Source: Phascolomyces articulosus (taxonomy: Eukaryota > Mucoromycota > Mucoromycetes > Mucorales > Lichtheimiaceae). Taken from it: 64,000 nucleotides of DNA. The notes beneath the pieces are model-generated. The model searched no databases, was not told where the DNA came from, and saw only the letters and a program-made list of their open reading frames with translations. Location: NCBI GenBank assembly GCA_025677815.1, contig JAIXMP010000013.1:372001-436000 (forward strand). The letters run 5' to 3'. The position numbers were made by a program, and so were the translations under genes. Positions 48,836 to 61,114 of the stretch are shown here, piece by piece. How positions within the stretch are numbered: position 1 is the first letter of the stretch; every line of letters starts with the position of its first letter.

Positions 48836-49087
48836 AGAAGAAGGTGTGAATGAGTCAAGTGGAATAGAGAAAGAATTTACAAACGATAAGGAAAAAGAAA
48901 AGAGATATCCATATAAAGAAAGATATGATATAAAAGAAGTTGTATATATACAAAAGGAAGAAGAAGAGTTAGAGAGACAGAGAGGGGAATGTTGAAAAAA
49001 GAGAAAATAAAGTGATATAATAATCGTAATAGTAATAATAGTCGTAATATAATTGATATGGTTTTTTTTTTTGGCATTTTGTTGTTG

Positions 49088-50638
49088 TTAGAAATAGAAA
49101 GGTTTAATATCATTCACACCAAATGATTCACTACATGTTGGACATCGTCGTTGCCTTGTTTCAAGTCGAGTTTCCAAACAATCTTTACAGAAAGTATGCA
49201 TACAACGCATGATAACATGAGTCTTTAATCGTTGTCCACATGAACCACAATATAACAATGCCTAGATTTGTAATATATATAAAAGTCAACTTTAATGAAG
49301 TCTACAAATCCCTTGAAAATCATCTATTTAACCCTAAAAAAAAGTAACAACTTACTCTGAATTCATCTCTTTGATTACGAAGCTCCGTTTCAGCAGGTCT
49401 TTCTTCTTGCGTGGTGGCTTCAATCCTTCGACGTAATAATTCGCTGTTTTCTTCAATTCGTAAACGTTCATGTGCTCCTTGCTCAGTCAATCGAATCTTT
49501 TCCATGATTGCTTTTTCCAACTATTCATTATTATTGTAATATATTAGCAGTGGTTATTCCATCATCTTCTCTTTCCCTCATAATATATATATATATATAG
49601 GTAACTACCTCAACAGCTTTGTCTTTGACAAGGTGGCTCCTTTCTTTGAGATCTTTAAGCGTTTCGTCAAATTCATCTTTTTTGGTTTGATAAATTTCTA
49701 ATGCCATGTTGCTTTGTGTTATTTCGCGATCAAGGTTGTTCTAAAGAAGTATACAGGGTATAAATATTAATAAATGGTTCACTTTTTTTCATTGATATAT
49801 AGATTACAAAAAATACTTACAATTTGATCCTTCATATTTTTTCGATGTTCAATCAGCTCTTTCATATACGCAATTTCCTTGTCCTTTTGAACATTGAGAG
49901 CATTGACCACCATTTTGCTTGCATCTTTGGCTTTGTTCAGATTATTAAACACTTGATGATATTTTCCACGCTAATAAATTAGAAAATAATAATAATTATA
50001 ACGTTCGTTAGATTTCAATAGACACAACATTGTAATAGATTTAGCTTTCATAAAATCATTATGATACAAACCTCCGTTCGTACTCTTGAAAGGTCATTCT
50101 CCATCTTCACCAATGCCATGATCTTTGTCATATTTTGTTCATCCAACATGACACTACCTTTAAATGCTTCTGCAACAACACTACTCGATTCAATCTCACC
50201 CTAAAAATTAATTTTGTTAATATATACACGCGTATTAAAATAGTACTCTCTATCATAATCATCACTTTATTTTTTCTGTTTAAGAAAGAGGTAGTCTTAC
50301 CGATTCCAAATTTTTCAACGTCTTTTGAGTATCATTGATTTTCACTTCAATGGAATCAAGCGTTTCTTTTAACTTGCCTACGACATCATTATCATCTTCC
50401 GAACGAGTGACATGAAAACCGTATTTTTCTTGAAATTCGTCTACTTTTCTTTTCAGATGGCTTGTTTCAAGCATTTTTTCAATGTCATGATCCAAAGTGT
50501 GTTGTTGATCGGCCTCGGCTTGACCTGCAAGTTGTGTCCGTAATTCTTTGATTGTTTCTTCTAAAGTGCTAAATGAAATTGTATCTCTCTATTAGGATAT
50601 CTATTTTTCAATGGATAGGTACATATTATACACATAGA

Positions 50639-50673
<35 letters not shown>

Positions 50674-53061
50674 TATATATACCGTAATTCATGTTGTATT
50701 GGTTTGATCGTGATTTCGTTATTGTCATCAATTGCCATTGCCATTTCATAAAAAGGTCGATTGCCACTCAACGCTGCACATTTTTTATGTAATTGCAATA
50801 ATTCTGTTTCAAGAATAGATGCTCGATCCTAATATATATATATATAATATTAATACCTGTCCAATGCTACCTCTTACTTTCCCCACTACAATATATATAT
50901 ATATATATATTTACCCTTCTCGTTTGTGCAATCAATTCTAATTCAGGCAAAGAAGCTCGTCCCGCTGTACCAACATGTTTGACTTCATCAATGATAATTT
51001 GTAAAGCATCCCGTTGACCACGTACTTCATTCAATTCTCGATCCAAACTATGTAATTTATTTTGCAATCCTTGAATTGTTTCCAATTGATCTATATCACG
51101 TTCTTGCATATAAGCCCGTCGACTCCTTTTCAAATTTTCTCGATCTTGACGAATACGTCGACATTCCATCAATAATCGATCACTTTCTTGACGATAATCT
51201 CTTAATTTATCTTCTGGTACATACACCGTGGAGAATTTATCAATGCGTGAGGCGGGTAAACTGATCAAATCGATTTCTTCTTGAATAATCTTTTGTTTTA
51301 AATCAATGCGTTCTTCTTTCATCTCTTCAATGTCTTTTAGTTGTCGTCCCAGAGTACGTCGTACTTGAACAAGCGTGTTTTCTTCTTGTTCTAAGGGTGT
51401 TATCTAAATAGGATATAAAAGATATGGAGTTGAAAGGGAAAAAGGTCGATTTTTTTGACGGTTATTAAAGAACTAAAAACATATGGGAATTCGGCTTCTT
51501 TTTTTTTTATAATAAAAAAAATTGACGTTCAAAAAAATTGCGTCAATCACTTTTTTTTTTGTTGTTTTTCATTAAGGAAAAAGAAATAGAAAAAGTTGAT
51601 ATAATTACCTCTGTCACTGTTTTTTCAGACGGTTCATTGGGTGATGAAAGTGGTGGTGGATGACTATCAATAGAATCATTGCCTGGCACTTGTGTAGGAG
51701 AACTACTACTTTCTGATATTTTGGCTTTCTTGGATACTAGACGGTGTTCAGCATTGGCAAGTTCTAGACGTGTTTCGCGTGTCAAAGTTTCCAATACTTC
51801 TAATTTTCGTGTCATTAACTGTAATTCTTCTGCCAAAACAAGATACTAAATATAAAACACCAAATAATTAGTTTCTCTTTCTCTTTCTTTTTATTGAATA
51901 ACGAATCTGCAAAGGAAAAAAATTTACCTTGATTGTATGCAATTCGAGATTATCCTTCGTTTTATTAAACATTTTTTCACCCGATTGCCATTGAGAAAGC
52001 GCGTCTTGATATTCATTTTGTAATGACGGGTCTATTTATATATATATAATTGTTGTTAGATACAATATGTTGTTTTACTCTAAAGCATAATGCTGATTTA
52101 TTTACCTAACAATGGTTTAATCTTTTCAGCAATCAACTGTCTTTTCGATTTGAATGATTGAGCCGATCGTGTTATTTCAGAATCTGTAATAGGCGTTGAT
52201 TTTGATTTTTTCATTGCCATCGTCATTGAAGGTGCATGTTCAGTAATAGAGTCCAACATGGACTGATAGGAATTATTTTCATCTAGAGAGCAAAAATGTG
52301 ATATAAAATTATTATATTAATTTCTTTCGTGGTATGTGATTGATGGATAAAAACAGTTTCCTATTTATGGGTAGGTTTCCTTTTTTATATAAATAGGAAT
52401 ATTATCATATTTACCTCGTTGGTGCTTCACTGCTTTTAAAGATTCGGCATGGTCATCAGAAACAAGGTCATGGAGTGCTTTTCGTAACTGAACAAAATAA
52501 AAAGGACGACGTTAAAAAAAACATGATTTTCATTTTGACAATTATTTTTTTTATATACTAAAAAAATATATAAAAAGAGTATTTGTTATTCACCTGTTGA
52601 AATTGAGATTCCCAAATATTCAACGATGCTTCATTGGTTTGCTGTCGATTTTCTGTTGAGAGTTTACGTTTCTTGTATCTTTTTCCAAAACGCTTTTCAT
52701 ATAGTCAATATACACATTTTTTATTCTTCATATTCTTCTATAAAAAAAAAATCTTGAAGTTAACATGCATACCATATATTCTTTCCATTGTCGAAAGATC
52801 GCGTCTCGTCGAAAGTCTTCAAATGGTTCCTAATATATATTTCATTGAAGAAATATTAATTTATCAATTGTTTCAAAAATAATAAGAGATTGAAAAAAGA
52901 AAAATAAGACTCACCATGAGAGGATCGGCAGCATCTTCAGAAGAATCATTATCTTCATCAACGGATCGCGTTGGAGAAGAAGAAGAAGAAGATGAGGGTA
53001 CAAAGCGTTTTTTAGGGGGACGAGGGGCAGAGCTTGGTTCCTCGGGCTCTCTTGCTGCCAT
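49088..53061 (-). CDS. BRE1: E3 ubiquitin ligase BRE1 (histone H2B)
   Basis: About 15 exons from an ATG at 53061 (an in-frame ATG at 53076 is an alternative) to a stop at 49088. The N-terminus has a basic PPKKRF and Ser-run segment. The long middle is almost wholly charged coiled coil (for example LRDYRQESDRLLMECRRIRQ). The C-terminal RING is CGSC...CMHTFCKDC...CPTC, followed by ESFGVNDIKPFYF, the ending diagnostic of Bre1/RNF20 (GVNDIKPVYL in relatives). Bre1 acts with the E2 Rad6 to monoubiquitinate histone H2B, a step needed for H3K4 and H3K79 methylation and for transcription elongation. It is nuclear. The neighbour RTT106, on the same strand, is also a chromatin factor. Confidence 0.95.
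50641..50670 (+). repeat. AAT microsatellite in a BRE1 intron
   Basis: About ten AAT units inside the intron that follows the exon starting at the QLHKKCAALSGN segment. It is expected to be neutral. Confidence 0.75.
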
Positions 53062-54000
53062 CTTCAAACAACACACAAAAAGTTTTTACTTTTTTTTTTT
53101 TTTTACAATGGGGATTCAATTATAAATATTAAAAAAATAATATTTAAATTAAAGGCAGTTACGTTTTTTTTATAGGGAATGGGTGAATTAATGTTTTTGA
53201 GAATTCAAAGGGGTGTTGTGGAAATATAAAAAAAGTTGGAAATATGAAGTTGAGTTATGAGTTATGAGTTATGAGAGAGAGAGAGGGAGAGAGAGAGAAA
53301 ATGAAAGCGGCGGCGGCAGGTGCAACGTCACAGTCACGTGCCCAAGCTGTTGATCAGTAAGCTGGAGCATGAAAGCATATAGGCTATGTTTTACCTTATG
53401 CTCGTCTGCAAGAAATATAAAGTCGAAAGGGAAAAATAAATGACAAGTGGCATCTCTCATTGGACTTTTTTTCGTTTCAATATTTATTCCAAGATGAAGT
53501 GAATCCTATCCATGGCAAGTTTCGATTGAATCATGTTTTTAATTATTTTATCGTTAAGGATGAAGAAAGAGTGGAAAAAAAAGAATAAAAAAAGAGCAGA
53601 GTGAAAACTCCCAAAAAATTCAAAAAAAACGGACATGATTTTTTTGGTACCAAAAAAAAATTCAATTCTGTGCCTGTCTCTTCTCTCTCTCGTCATATTA
53701 TTACACACACACGCACACATACAAAGAAAAAAGTGCATCAAAGTTCACACCTTATTTTAAACTATAAATATATAAATATATGAATATATATGAAGGTATC
53801 GATCCATAATTATGATGATGATGATATTATTATTATTAATATTACTATGAGTGATGATGATGCTGATGCTTATTATTATTTTGCAAAGGTAAAAATTATG
53901 AATAAAAGTGTGGTTTATACAAAGGAGAGAAAAAAAAAGTATTAAAAAAAAGCAAAGTGAGGGATGAGGGAATAAATGTGTTATATTATTATGCTCTATA
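53062..54000. other. Intergenic between BRE1 start and RTT106 stop
   Basis: About 940 bases. Next to the BRE1 start there are A/T runs, then a purine tract at 53273-53300 (GAGAGA repeats) and a GC-richer patch (GCGGCGGCGGCAGG) near 53310, which may be part of the BRE1 promoter. The right half is AT-rich 3' flank of RTT106. No gene seen. Confidence 0.5.
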
Positions 54001-55545
54001 TTAATCACTATCTTCAAGTTCATCTTTTGCATCTTCTGGTATGATGGTTCTTGTTTTTGCTTCCCTCATATCTTCATCAATATCATCTTCACTACCACTT
54101 CCTAAACTTTCACTTTCTGCATCATCTACATCTTCTTCGTCTTCTTCTTCTGCATCATCTTCGGTAACACCTAATTCTTCATCATCACTTTCATTATCGG
54201 TTTTGGTAATATCCTGCTCAGCAGTCATATCTTCATCTCTTGAATCATCTATTTCGTCCACACCTTCGTCTCCCATAATGTGTCGTTTCGTATGATGGGT
54301 GTCTATTGAATGACGTTCATCTTCATCCATCATTTCTTCATCTTCGTCTTCGTCTTCTCCATCTTGTGAAGTACCAGCATCCGTATCATATTCCAAGGGT
54401 TCATCATCTTCATCACTAGGTTGGAAATCGTCATCATTTTCTTCATCGTCCTCATCCTCATCATGATGATCCCCACGTGCTTGATCCCTTTCACCTTCTT
54501 GTTCTTCTTGTTGTTGAGCAGCTGCATTTTTTCGAGCTTTTGTTTCAGGTGCCATATTTTCTTCACTCATACTTTTATCATTGATGCCCATCTTTTTAAT
54601 ATATTCATCAATACCACCAAATTCAGATTGCTCAATCATGGAGAATTCCAAAGTAGCCCCTCCATCTTCTTCTTCCTTGTTATTAAACAAGGAACCCAAA
54701 GGCCCTTTGCCCTTGCGTAAAACCAAAGTCAAATTAAATGTATGTTGTGTAATACCCGAATAAAACGTCGATGCAAGTACATTCAGTGGGAAATAATACA
54801 CAGGTTTTTTGAATCCAAAAAGAATTCCATGAGGTAAAAAATATAAACATCCTTCCTTGTTTTTCAAATATACATTGGCATAGAATCGATCTTCGTCGGG
54901 TCGTTTTCCTGTGGTAGCAGAGATCACGGTAGATAAATAGACTTGTTTGGAGGATAATTGGACTTGTAATCCACTTAGTTCTGTCAACAATTGAATGATC
55001 ATTTTTTCTTTGTCATCGGTGATGGTTGTTGTTGATGAGGATGATAAGGGTCGTTGAATCAGCAAGTCTCCTTTGGGTTGGATGGAAAAAACAATAGGAT
55101 CCATGGCTATTTTGAAAAATAAAATAAAGGTATATCCTCCTTTGGTCGGTGCAGGGCTTGGCACACAACAGGTTTGTTGAATCGTATTTAAATCAAATGT
55201 ATAGTCGGTTTCTTCTGTTTTGGTATTCACAAGTAAAAGTTGTCGACTCGATGTCAATACAAGATTGAATTTTTTTCGAGCTGGTAATTGAAATGAAATG
55301 TCATTCATGATGGCTGTCTTTTGTTGTGGTTCTGTTGAAGTAGTGGCTGTGGTCGTGGATGGGGCTGCATCGATCTTGCGTTTTTTATGTTCGCGTCCTT
55401 CTTCGTCTGCAACAGACGCGAGTTTGTCGTTATAATAGTTTATCAAGTTTTGAACGACGTGTAAACTATCAGGATAGGCGGTTATTAATTGTTGAATGGA
55501 TTCACGTAAGTAGACATTGTCAATACTATTTAACCAAGTTGCCAT
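54001..55545 (-). CDS. RTT106: Histone chaperone RTT106
   Basis: A single exon of 514 residues. The N-terminal 45 residues are helical. Two pleckstrin-like folds follow, with recognisable segments (PARKKFNLVLTSSRQLLLV; then EGCLYFLPHGILFGFKKPV and FNLTLVLRKGKGPLGSLF), ending at FGGIDEYIKKMGI. The last 190 residues are extremely acidic (Asp/Glu runs). This double-PH plus acidic-tail layout is that of Rtt106, which binds acetylated (K56) H3-H4 tetramers from CAF-1/Asf1 and deposits them behind replication forks and at repressed loci. Pob3/SSRP1 of FACT shares a PH fold but would carry further domains not seen here. It is divergent from RPT1 across about 790 bases. Confidence 0.85.
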   Translation of the reverse strand: MATWLNSIDNVYLRESIQQLITAYPDSLHVVQNLINYYNDKLASVADEEGREHKKRKIDAAPSTTTATTSTEPQQKTAIMNDISFQLPARKKFNLVLTSSRQLLLVNTKTEETDYTFDLNTIQQTCCVPSPAPTKGGYTFILFFKIAMDPIVFSIQPKGDLLIQRPLSSSSTTTITDDKEKMIIQLLTELSGLQVQLSSKQVYLSTVISATTGKRPDEDRFYANVYLKNKEGCLYFLPHGILFGFKKPVYYFPLNVLASTFYSGITQHTFNLTLVLRKGKGPLGSLFNNKEEEDGGATLEFSMIEQSEFGGIDEYIKKMGINDKSMSEENMAPETKARKNAAAQQQEEQEGERDQARGDHHDEDEDDEENDDDFQPSDEDDEPLEYDTDAGTSQDGEDEDEDEEMMDEDERHSIDTHHTKRHIMGDEGVDEIDDSRDEDMTAEQDITKTDNESDDEELGVTEDDAEEEDEEDVDDAESESLGSGSEDDIDEDMREAKTRTIIPEDAKDELEDSD

Positions 55546-56337
55546 TTTCGTTGTTTTTTGTTAAAGAGTGAGTGAGTGTGTGTGTGTGTGAGAGAGAGAA
55601 AGGGTTGTGAGTATGTATGTGTATGCGTGTGTGGGAAGTTGGAGGAAGTATTTTTTTGGAAAAAAAAGCGTGTGTGTCTGTGTGGCCTTTCATGTTCTCT
55701 CTTTTTTTTGAGGTGACTGCTGGTTCAATAAAGGTGAGTTATTTTTTTATTTTTTTTTTTTGCATGAATATCCATTTCATTTTTTATTATCTATTTCTTA
55801 GATTGTTGTCAAATGTATTTCTTCGTTTTTTTTTCACTTTTGATGGAGAGAAAAAATTCTATCTTTTGTCGCTCTCTTATTTTATAAGGTTCCTTATTTA
55901 TCCTATCATCTGTACACTGTTTTTATCTATATTTTATTTTATGATGTGGAATAAAGATGTCAGTTGTAAATTAATCCATCTATATTCCATATAAAACTAT
56001 TCTTTATGAAATTCATATTATTAGGAAAAAAAACGAAGGTAATGATGGGATGATTTTCTATGCGAAATTAATAAATAACCATTGCTATGATGAATTCAAT
56101 TTCAAATGGTCTAATCCATCCACATCCAGGAACCAAAATTATTATAGGGAAAAGGTTGCAGCCGATTTGGCCAATCATATCTCAGGTGACGTAGTCCTTT
56201 TCTTGTCGATATGGATGATTTTTTGTTCTATTCCGCAAAAACCGACGCGTACGCACACATAAACGCAGGACACTTTTCTTCTTTTCACAACTACTCAATC
56301 GATCCAACACCTTTTTTTTTTAAATAACTCATATACA
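55546..56337. promoter_or_regulatory. Divergent promoter region, RTT106 / RPT1
   Basis: 792 bases between two outward-facing starts. A CCAAT pentamer at 56171-56175 and TGACGTA at 56187-56193 (a CRE/bZIP-type core) lie about 150 bases before the RPT1 ATG. The canonical proteasome element GGTGGCAAA was looked for and not seen. The RTT106 side contains GT and GA repeats. Confidence 0.5.
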
Positions 56338-58371
56338 ATGCCACCAAAAGAAGATTGGGAAAAATGTAAATTTATTTAGTTTCGATGGAATAGAAAAACA
56401 CAGTTTGTGTGGGTTGGTGAAAAAAGAGAAACAAAAAAGTTCAAGTGTATTCACTTTCTATTATTCTATTTTACTTTTATGGTAGACGATAAACCTCTCG
56501 ATGATGAAAACAAAGACGAAAAAATAGTTGGTAAAGTATTATCTTCTTGACTTTATCATCGTGGCATGGATTGTATCCATAAAGCAATGATAGTAAAAAA
56601 AATAAAAACTAATGGCCATGTCTATTTTTATATTTTTAATCTAGCACTCGATGAAGGGGATATTAAACTTCTTAAAACTTATGTAATTACATAGAACACG
56701 ATGGAACTTTTTTTATAATTCATTTATGCATACGATGGATGACATTGTGGAACAATTTGTATTGATTTGGACATGTTTTTTATTTTATTTATATAATAAT
56801 ATATTAGGGTCAAGGACCATATGCTAAAGAGCTGAAAGAATTGGACCAAGATATTAAAGATATACAAAAACGAGTAAATGAAAAGATTGGTACGATCAAG
56901 TTCAAATGGAAAATAGGAGGAAAAAATAACATCAATGGAAAAGGAATAGTAGATAATAATTATTGTTATAAATATTATTGATAGGTGTCAAGGAATCAGA
57001 TACAGGTCTTGCAGCACCCAATTTATGGGATATCCCTGCTGACAAGCAGCGAATGCAAGAAGAGCAACCATTGCAGGTAAATAACAATGAATGGATCAAA
57101 CGAATACCAAAAGAACAATAACTTATAAAAAAATCAATGTTAGGTTGCACGTTGTACGAAAATCATTCAAGGAGGCGATAACGAAGACGCAAAATATATC
57201 ATTAATGTCAAACAAATTGCAAAATTCGTTGTAGAATTAGTTCGACATGTATCACCTACGGATATTGAAGAAGGCATGCGTGTGGGCGTGGATCGAACAA
57301 AATATCAAATCCAAGTACCTTTACCTCCTAAAATCGATCCTTCCGTCACCATGATGCAAGTCGAAGAAAAACCCGATGTGACATATAGTGATGTAGGAGG
57401 ATGTAAAGAACAAATTGAACGATTGCGTGAAGTCGTGGAATTGCCATTATTGCAACCTGAACGATTTGTCAATCTTGGTATTGATCCACCCAAGGGTGTT
57501 CTTTTGTATGGTCCTCCTGGTACTGGTAAAACATTATGTGCAAGAGCTGTCGCCAATCGAACGGATGCTACCTTTATTCGTGTCATTGGTTCTGAATTAG
57601 TTCAAAAATATGTCGGTGAAGGTGCTCGTATGGTTCGTGAATTGTTTGAAATGGCAAGAACCAAGAAAGCTTGTATTATTTTCTTTGATGAAGTGGATGC
57701 TATTGGCGGTGCTCGTTTTGATGATGGTGCAGGTGGTGATAATGAAGTACAACGTACCATGTTGGAATTGATTAATCAGTTGGATGGTTTTGATCCTCGA
57801 GGCAATATTAAGGTCTTGATGGCTACCAATCGTCCTGATACCCTTGATCCTGCCTTACTTCGTCCTGGTCGTTTAGATAGACGTGTAGAATTCGGTTTAC
57901 CCGATTTGGAGGTAATTTCTCTCACTCTCTCACTCTCTCTCTCTTTTTTTTTAAAAATAGACATATATGGGGAAGGAGAAAAGAGGGAAAAATGATCAAG
58001 AAGAAGTAATGTTTAAACTTTTTTTATATCAATTGTAGGGTCGTGCACATATTTTAAAGATTCACGCAAAAAGTATGAGTGTTGAACGAGATATTCGTTA
58101 TGAATTGATTGCACGATTGTGTCCAAATGCCACAGGTGCCGAATTACGAAGTGTTTGCACAGAAGCGGGTATGTTTGCTATTCGTGCAAGAAGAAAGGTG
58201 GCCACTGAAAAGGACTTTTTGGAAGCTGTCAATAAAGTTATTAAGGGTTATCAAAAGTTCTCCAGTACACCCAAGGTAAGATTTCGATCCAACAAAAGAA
58301 CAATGAAAATTGAATGATGATTCTGACTTTATTTTATGCATTTTATTTTGTAGTATCTTATGTGGAATTAG
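56338..58371 (+). CDS. RPT1: 26S proteasome regulatory ATPase RPT1 (subunit 7)
   Basis: Eight exons (56338-56365, 56486-56530, 56645-56682, 56808-56889, 56985-57076, 57144-57911, 58039-58275, 58354-58371) total 1,308 bases, or 435 residues, the expected family length. It has an N-terminal coiled coil, an OB-fold region and an AAA+ domain. Walker A is GPPGTGKT (218-225), Walker B is [11 protein letters not shown] (DE at about 277-278), and the second region of homology is RPGRLDRR. It ends in YLMWN, close to the short tail of other Rpt1 proteins, which lacks a hydrophobic-Tyr-X end. Rpt1 is one of six ATPases in the ring that unfolds ubiquitinated proteins into the 20S core, in cytosol and nucleus. 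The start MPPKEDWEK is typical. The last exon encodes only five residues and a stop. Confidence 0.97.
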
Positions 58372-61114
58372 ATCCAATCCTATCATTCATATTAATAACA
58401 ATAAAAATAAAAAAAAAACAACCCATCAACACATAATTTTATATATATATTAAATGATGGTGTTGTTGGACGATCTGCTGGGAAAGACAGAAAAAAATAA
58501 TAATGGTGTGTGTGTGTGTGTTTGGTATATAAAACTTCAATAACAAAGTTAATTAATAGATTAATCATAAATGTTAATAAGATGGCTAGTAAGAAACCTT
58601 AAACCTCTCTTTTATCACCTATTTAATTAGAAAGGAATTTTATATCAGAATATAAAATGATCTACATTGGCTATTTTAAGATGATTCAACAAATGAGTAA
58701 TGTTATTACCAACTTCATCTTTATCAGGATCCCCTTCAATTTGCGACTTCCTTTTCTTCTGTACGTTTTTATTTAGGAACATCTGCTTTTGAACCGCCCT
58801 CTTCTTGTTTGTCAGCACCCAACAACTTTTTCCTACTAGAGAATCTATAAAAAAATGACTAAGTTCGCCTTTTTAGTATACTATGCCGACGAGCGGTTTC
58901 CCTCCGAATTTAAGGTTGGCATGAATAAAAAATGGGATCGGAGGCAAAAGTTCCATCGCGTGTGTGTCTGTGTGTGTGTATGTGTGGGAGTTTATGCTGT
59001 AAAAAAAAGGTAAATCCCAAAACTTCATTAACTGGAAATACATCTAAATTTAATTTTATTATACTTTTTAGTCTAGTATTAAATAATAATAGATCTTATC
59101 AATAATAATAATAGACTGAAAACTTGTCAAAAGTTATTCTTGTTGGGGGATAATAATAGTATGTGAACGTTCAGCATTCAAAATGAAAATTGCCTTTTTG
59201 TACAGTGCCGCATTGAAAATTTCTCATTGACCAAAGATCACCTCATTTTTGGTTCGGATGAAGAGGAAGTGCCGCTGTCATTTTTGAGACAAAGCTTAAT
59301 AAAATGATCATACGAAGAACGACATTATATTATTTAGTAGGATGAATGTAAAAAAGAGAGAATGTGTATAATATGTTTTCTTTATTGTGATATCATACAT
59401 ATCTATTTGTAATGTTTGTTAAGATTCATCTTTAATCATCAGTCATGATGGATAGTAATAGTAGTAGAAACCGATACTATGTCTTACTTATAATATGTAT
59501 TTTATTCATCGGAATTGAGGAGGGTTAGTTCCTTTTTCTCGATAATCATTTTATAAAAATACTATACATCATAATCATCATATCGCCATTTTACGAAATA
59601 AGACTATTATAGATTTATCTCCCGTATATCCCTTAAGAGATTTAAAAAATACCAAAGTTTTTTTTTATTATGGTGTTTTTATTGACATGACCTATTCAAT
59701 AGTGTCATACCTATAAGATAGATTAGACGGAACTCATTCAAAACGTCTTCCGAACCATATCATCGTTTCAATTGATTATCGTTAGTGATGAGAAATTCTT
59801 TTGCATTATTTGTTTTGTTTTCAATGTACTACTACTACTACTACAACTATTACTACCATTTCATTTCATTTTTTTTGGATGGAACCATCTATAACTAGTA
59901 AAGAACTTATGAATTTTTTGGGGGTTACAATGTACTCATCCAAAGTTGAAAAAAGTCTGGAACAAAAGTTTAGAACAAAATTAGGCACGGTCCTCTCTCT
60001 CTCTTTTGTTGGACCCGACTATGAAAAAACTCTCCGCTCTGCTCTCTGCTCAGATTTATAAATATGCTAAATGCGCTGTTAACGACACGTTTTTTATTTT
60101 TATTTTTTTTTGGGTGGCCCGTTCGCTTTCAAAAATCCGTTTCTCACACAACAAGCCGATGAAATGAGCAACGTGGTACTTGACTGATTAGGACATTAGG
60201 TTCTTTTTTTTTTCTAATCCATATATTAGACTCTTAAGAATTCGGAAAAGAAACCAAATAGTCATAGAATGAAATCTGACGATGGATCAGAGATCTTTTA
60301 CCCTTTTGTTACCTGGAGATAAAAAGGATCCTATGTAAACTCGAGTCCCTGATTCGTGTAGCACCCACCAATTTCACTCTCCCTTAAAATGTGGCCCCTT
60401 CTCTCTCCCCCCCCAATCCCGATGAGATTGGCCTGGTCGTTTTTTTTTACAATTGTACCCCAAGCTTTAGAATTTGATCAAACTTATTAAAAGTGCTACA
60501 TATCTTCTTCTTTCAACAGATTTGACATAAACACATGTATTGTTGGGGTTTATAACTTTAGTACATATAGACTAGTACGAGTTGTTTATGATAGATATAT
60601 AATAATAATAATAAAAATAAATATATTTATATAATAAATTCGGGATAAAATATACGATGGGGGATAAAATATATCGATAAATTGGATAACTAATAAAATG
60701 ATAATAATATAATATAAAAAAAATAATAATAAATGAGATAAATATCTATCACAAAAAAAAAAAAGAAAGATAAAGTATATGAATGAAGAAAGGAGGATAT
60801 AATATAAAGAAAAAGGGTGATAAGAATATAGAATATATATATATATATATACATTTTCATATATATAAGAGAATAATAAAGTAAATAGATAAAAACAATG
60901 AATAGAGAAGGAGGTTCAAGCAAGCATATAACAAAAGAAGCAAAAAAAAATATTATAAAAATTCGGTTTTTGTACAAATCTGAACATAAAGAAATAACTT
61001 TATAATTTCTTGAAAGGGGAAAAAGAAGTAGTATTTTTTTTGGGGGGAGAGGAGACACTAAGAAACTAGAAACTTGTCAAATGTCAAAAAAATAGGGGAA
61101 GCATCATTATTATT
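58372..61114. other. Gene-poor region between RPT1 and the Ser-rich gene
   Basis: 2.7 kb of mostly AT-rich DNA. Two weak items stand out. One is a minus-strand exon-like piece, 58844-58769, with a TATAG acceptor, encoding FSSRKKLLGADKQEEGGSK and ending at a stop. The other is a plus-strand frame, 58855-59013, starting MTKFAFLVYYADERF. Neither could be extended into a full gene. Confidence 0.4.

Larger units (their letters stand above)
48276..49087. other. Intergenic with microsatellites between rhomboid and BRE1 genes
   Basis: About 800 bases of low-complexity DNA: the rhomboid promoter side at the left, two long microsatellites (listed separately), and A/G-rich sequence toward the BRE1 stop. 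No gene seen. Confidence 0.55.

Noticed and set aside
54041..54763. Plus-strand frames rich in Ser/Val opposite the RTT106 acidic tail
   Set aside because: They are the antisense of Asp/Glu codons (GAT/GAA read as ATC/TTC). The minus frame has the conserved Rtt106 domains.
55617..56262. Plus-strand frames upstream of RPT1
   Set aside because: They are Phe/Tyr/Leu-rich translations of T-rich promoter DNA, with no domain and no splice partner.
60690..61058. 122-codon minus-strand hydrophobic frame
   Set aside because: Its Ile/Tyr/Phe/Leu richness comes from AT-rich simple sequence. It has no conserved pattern and lies in the 3' flank of the Ser-rich gene.
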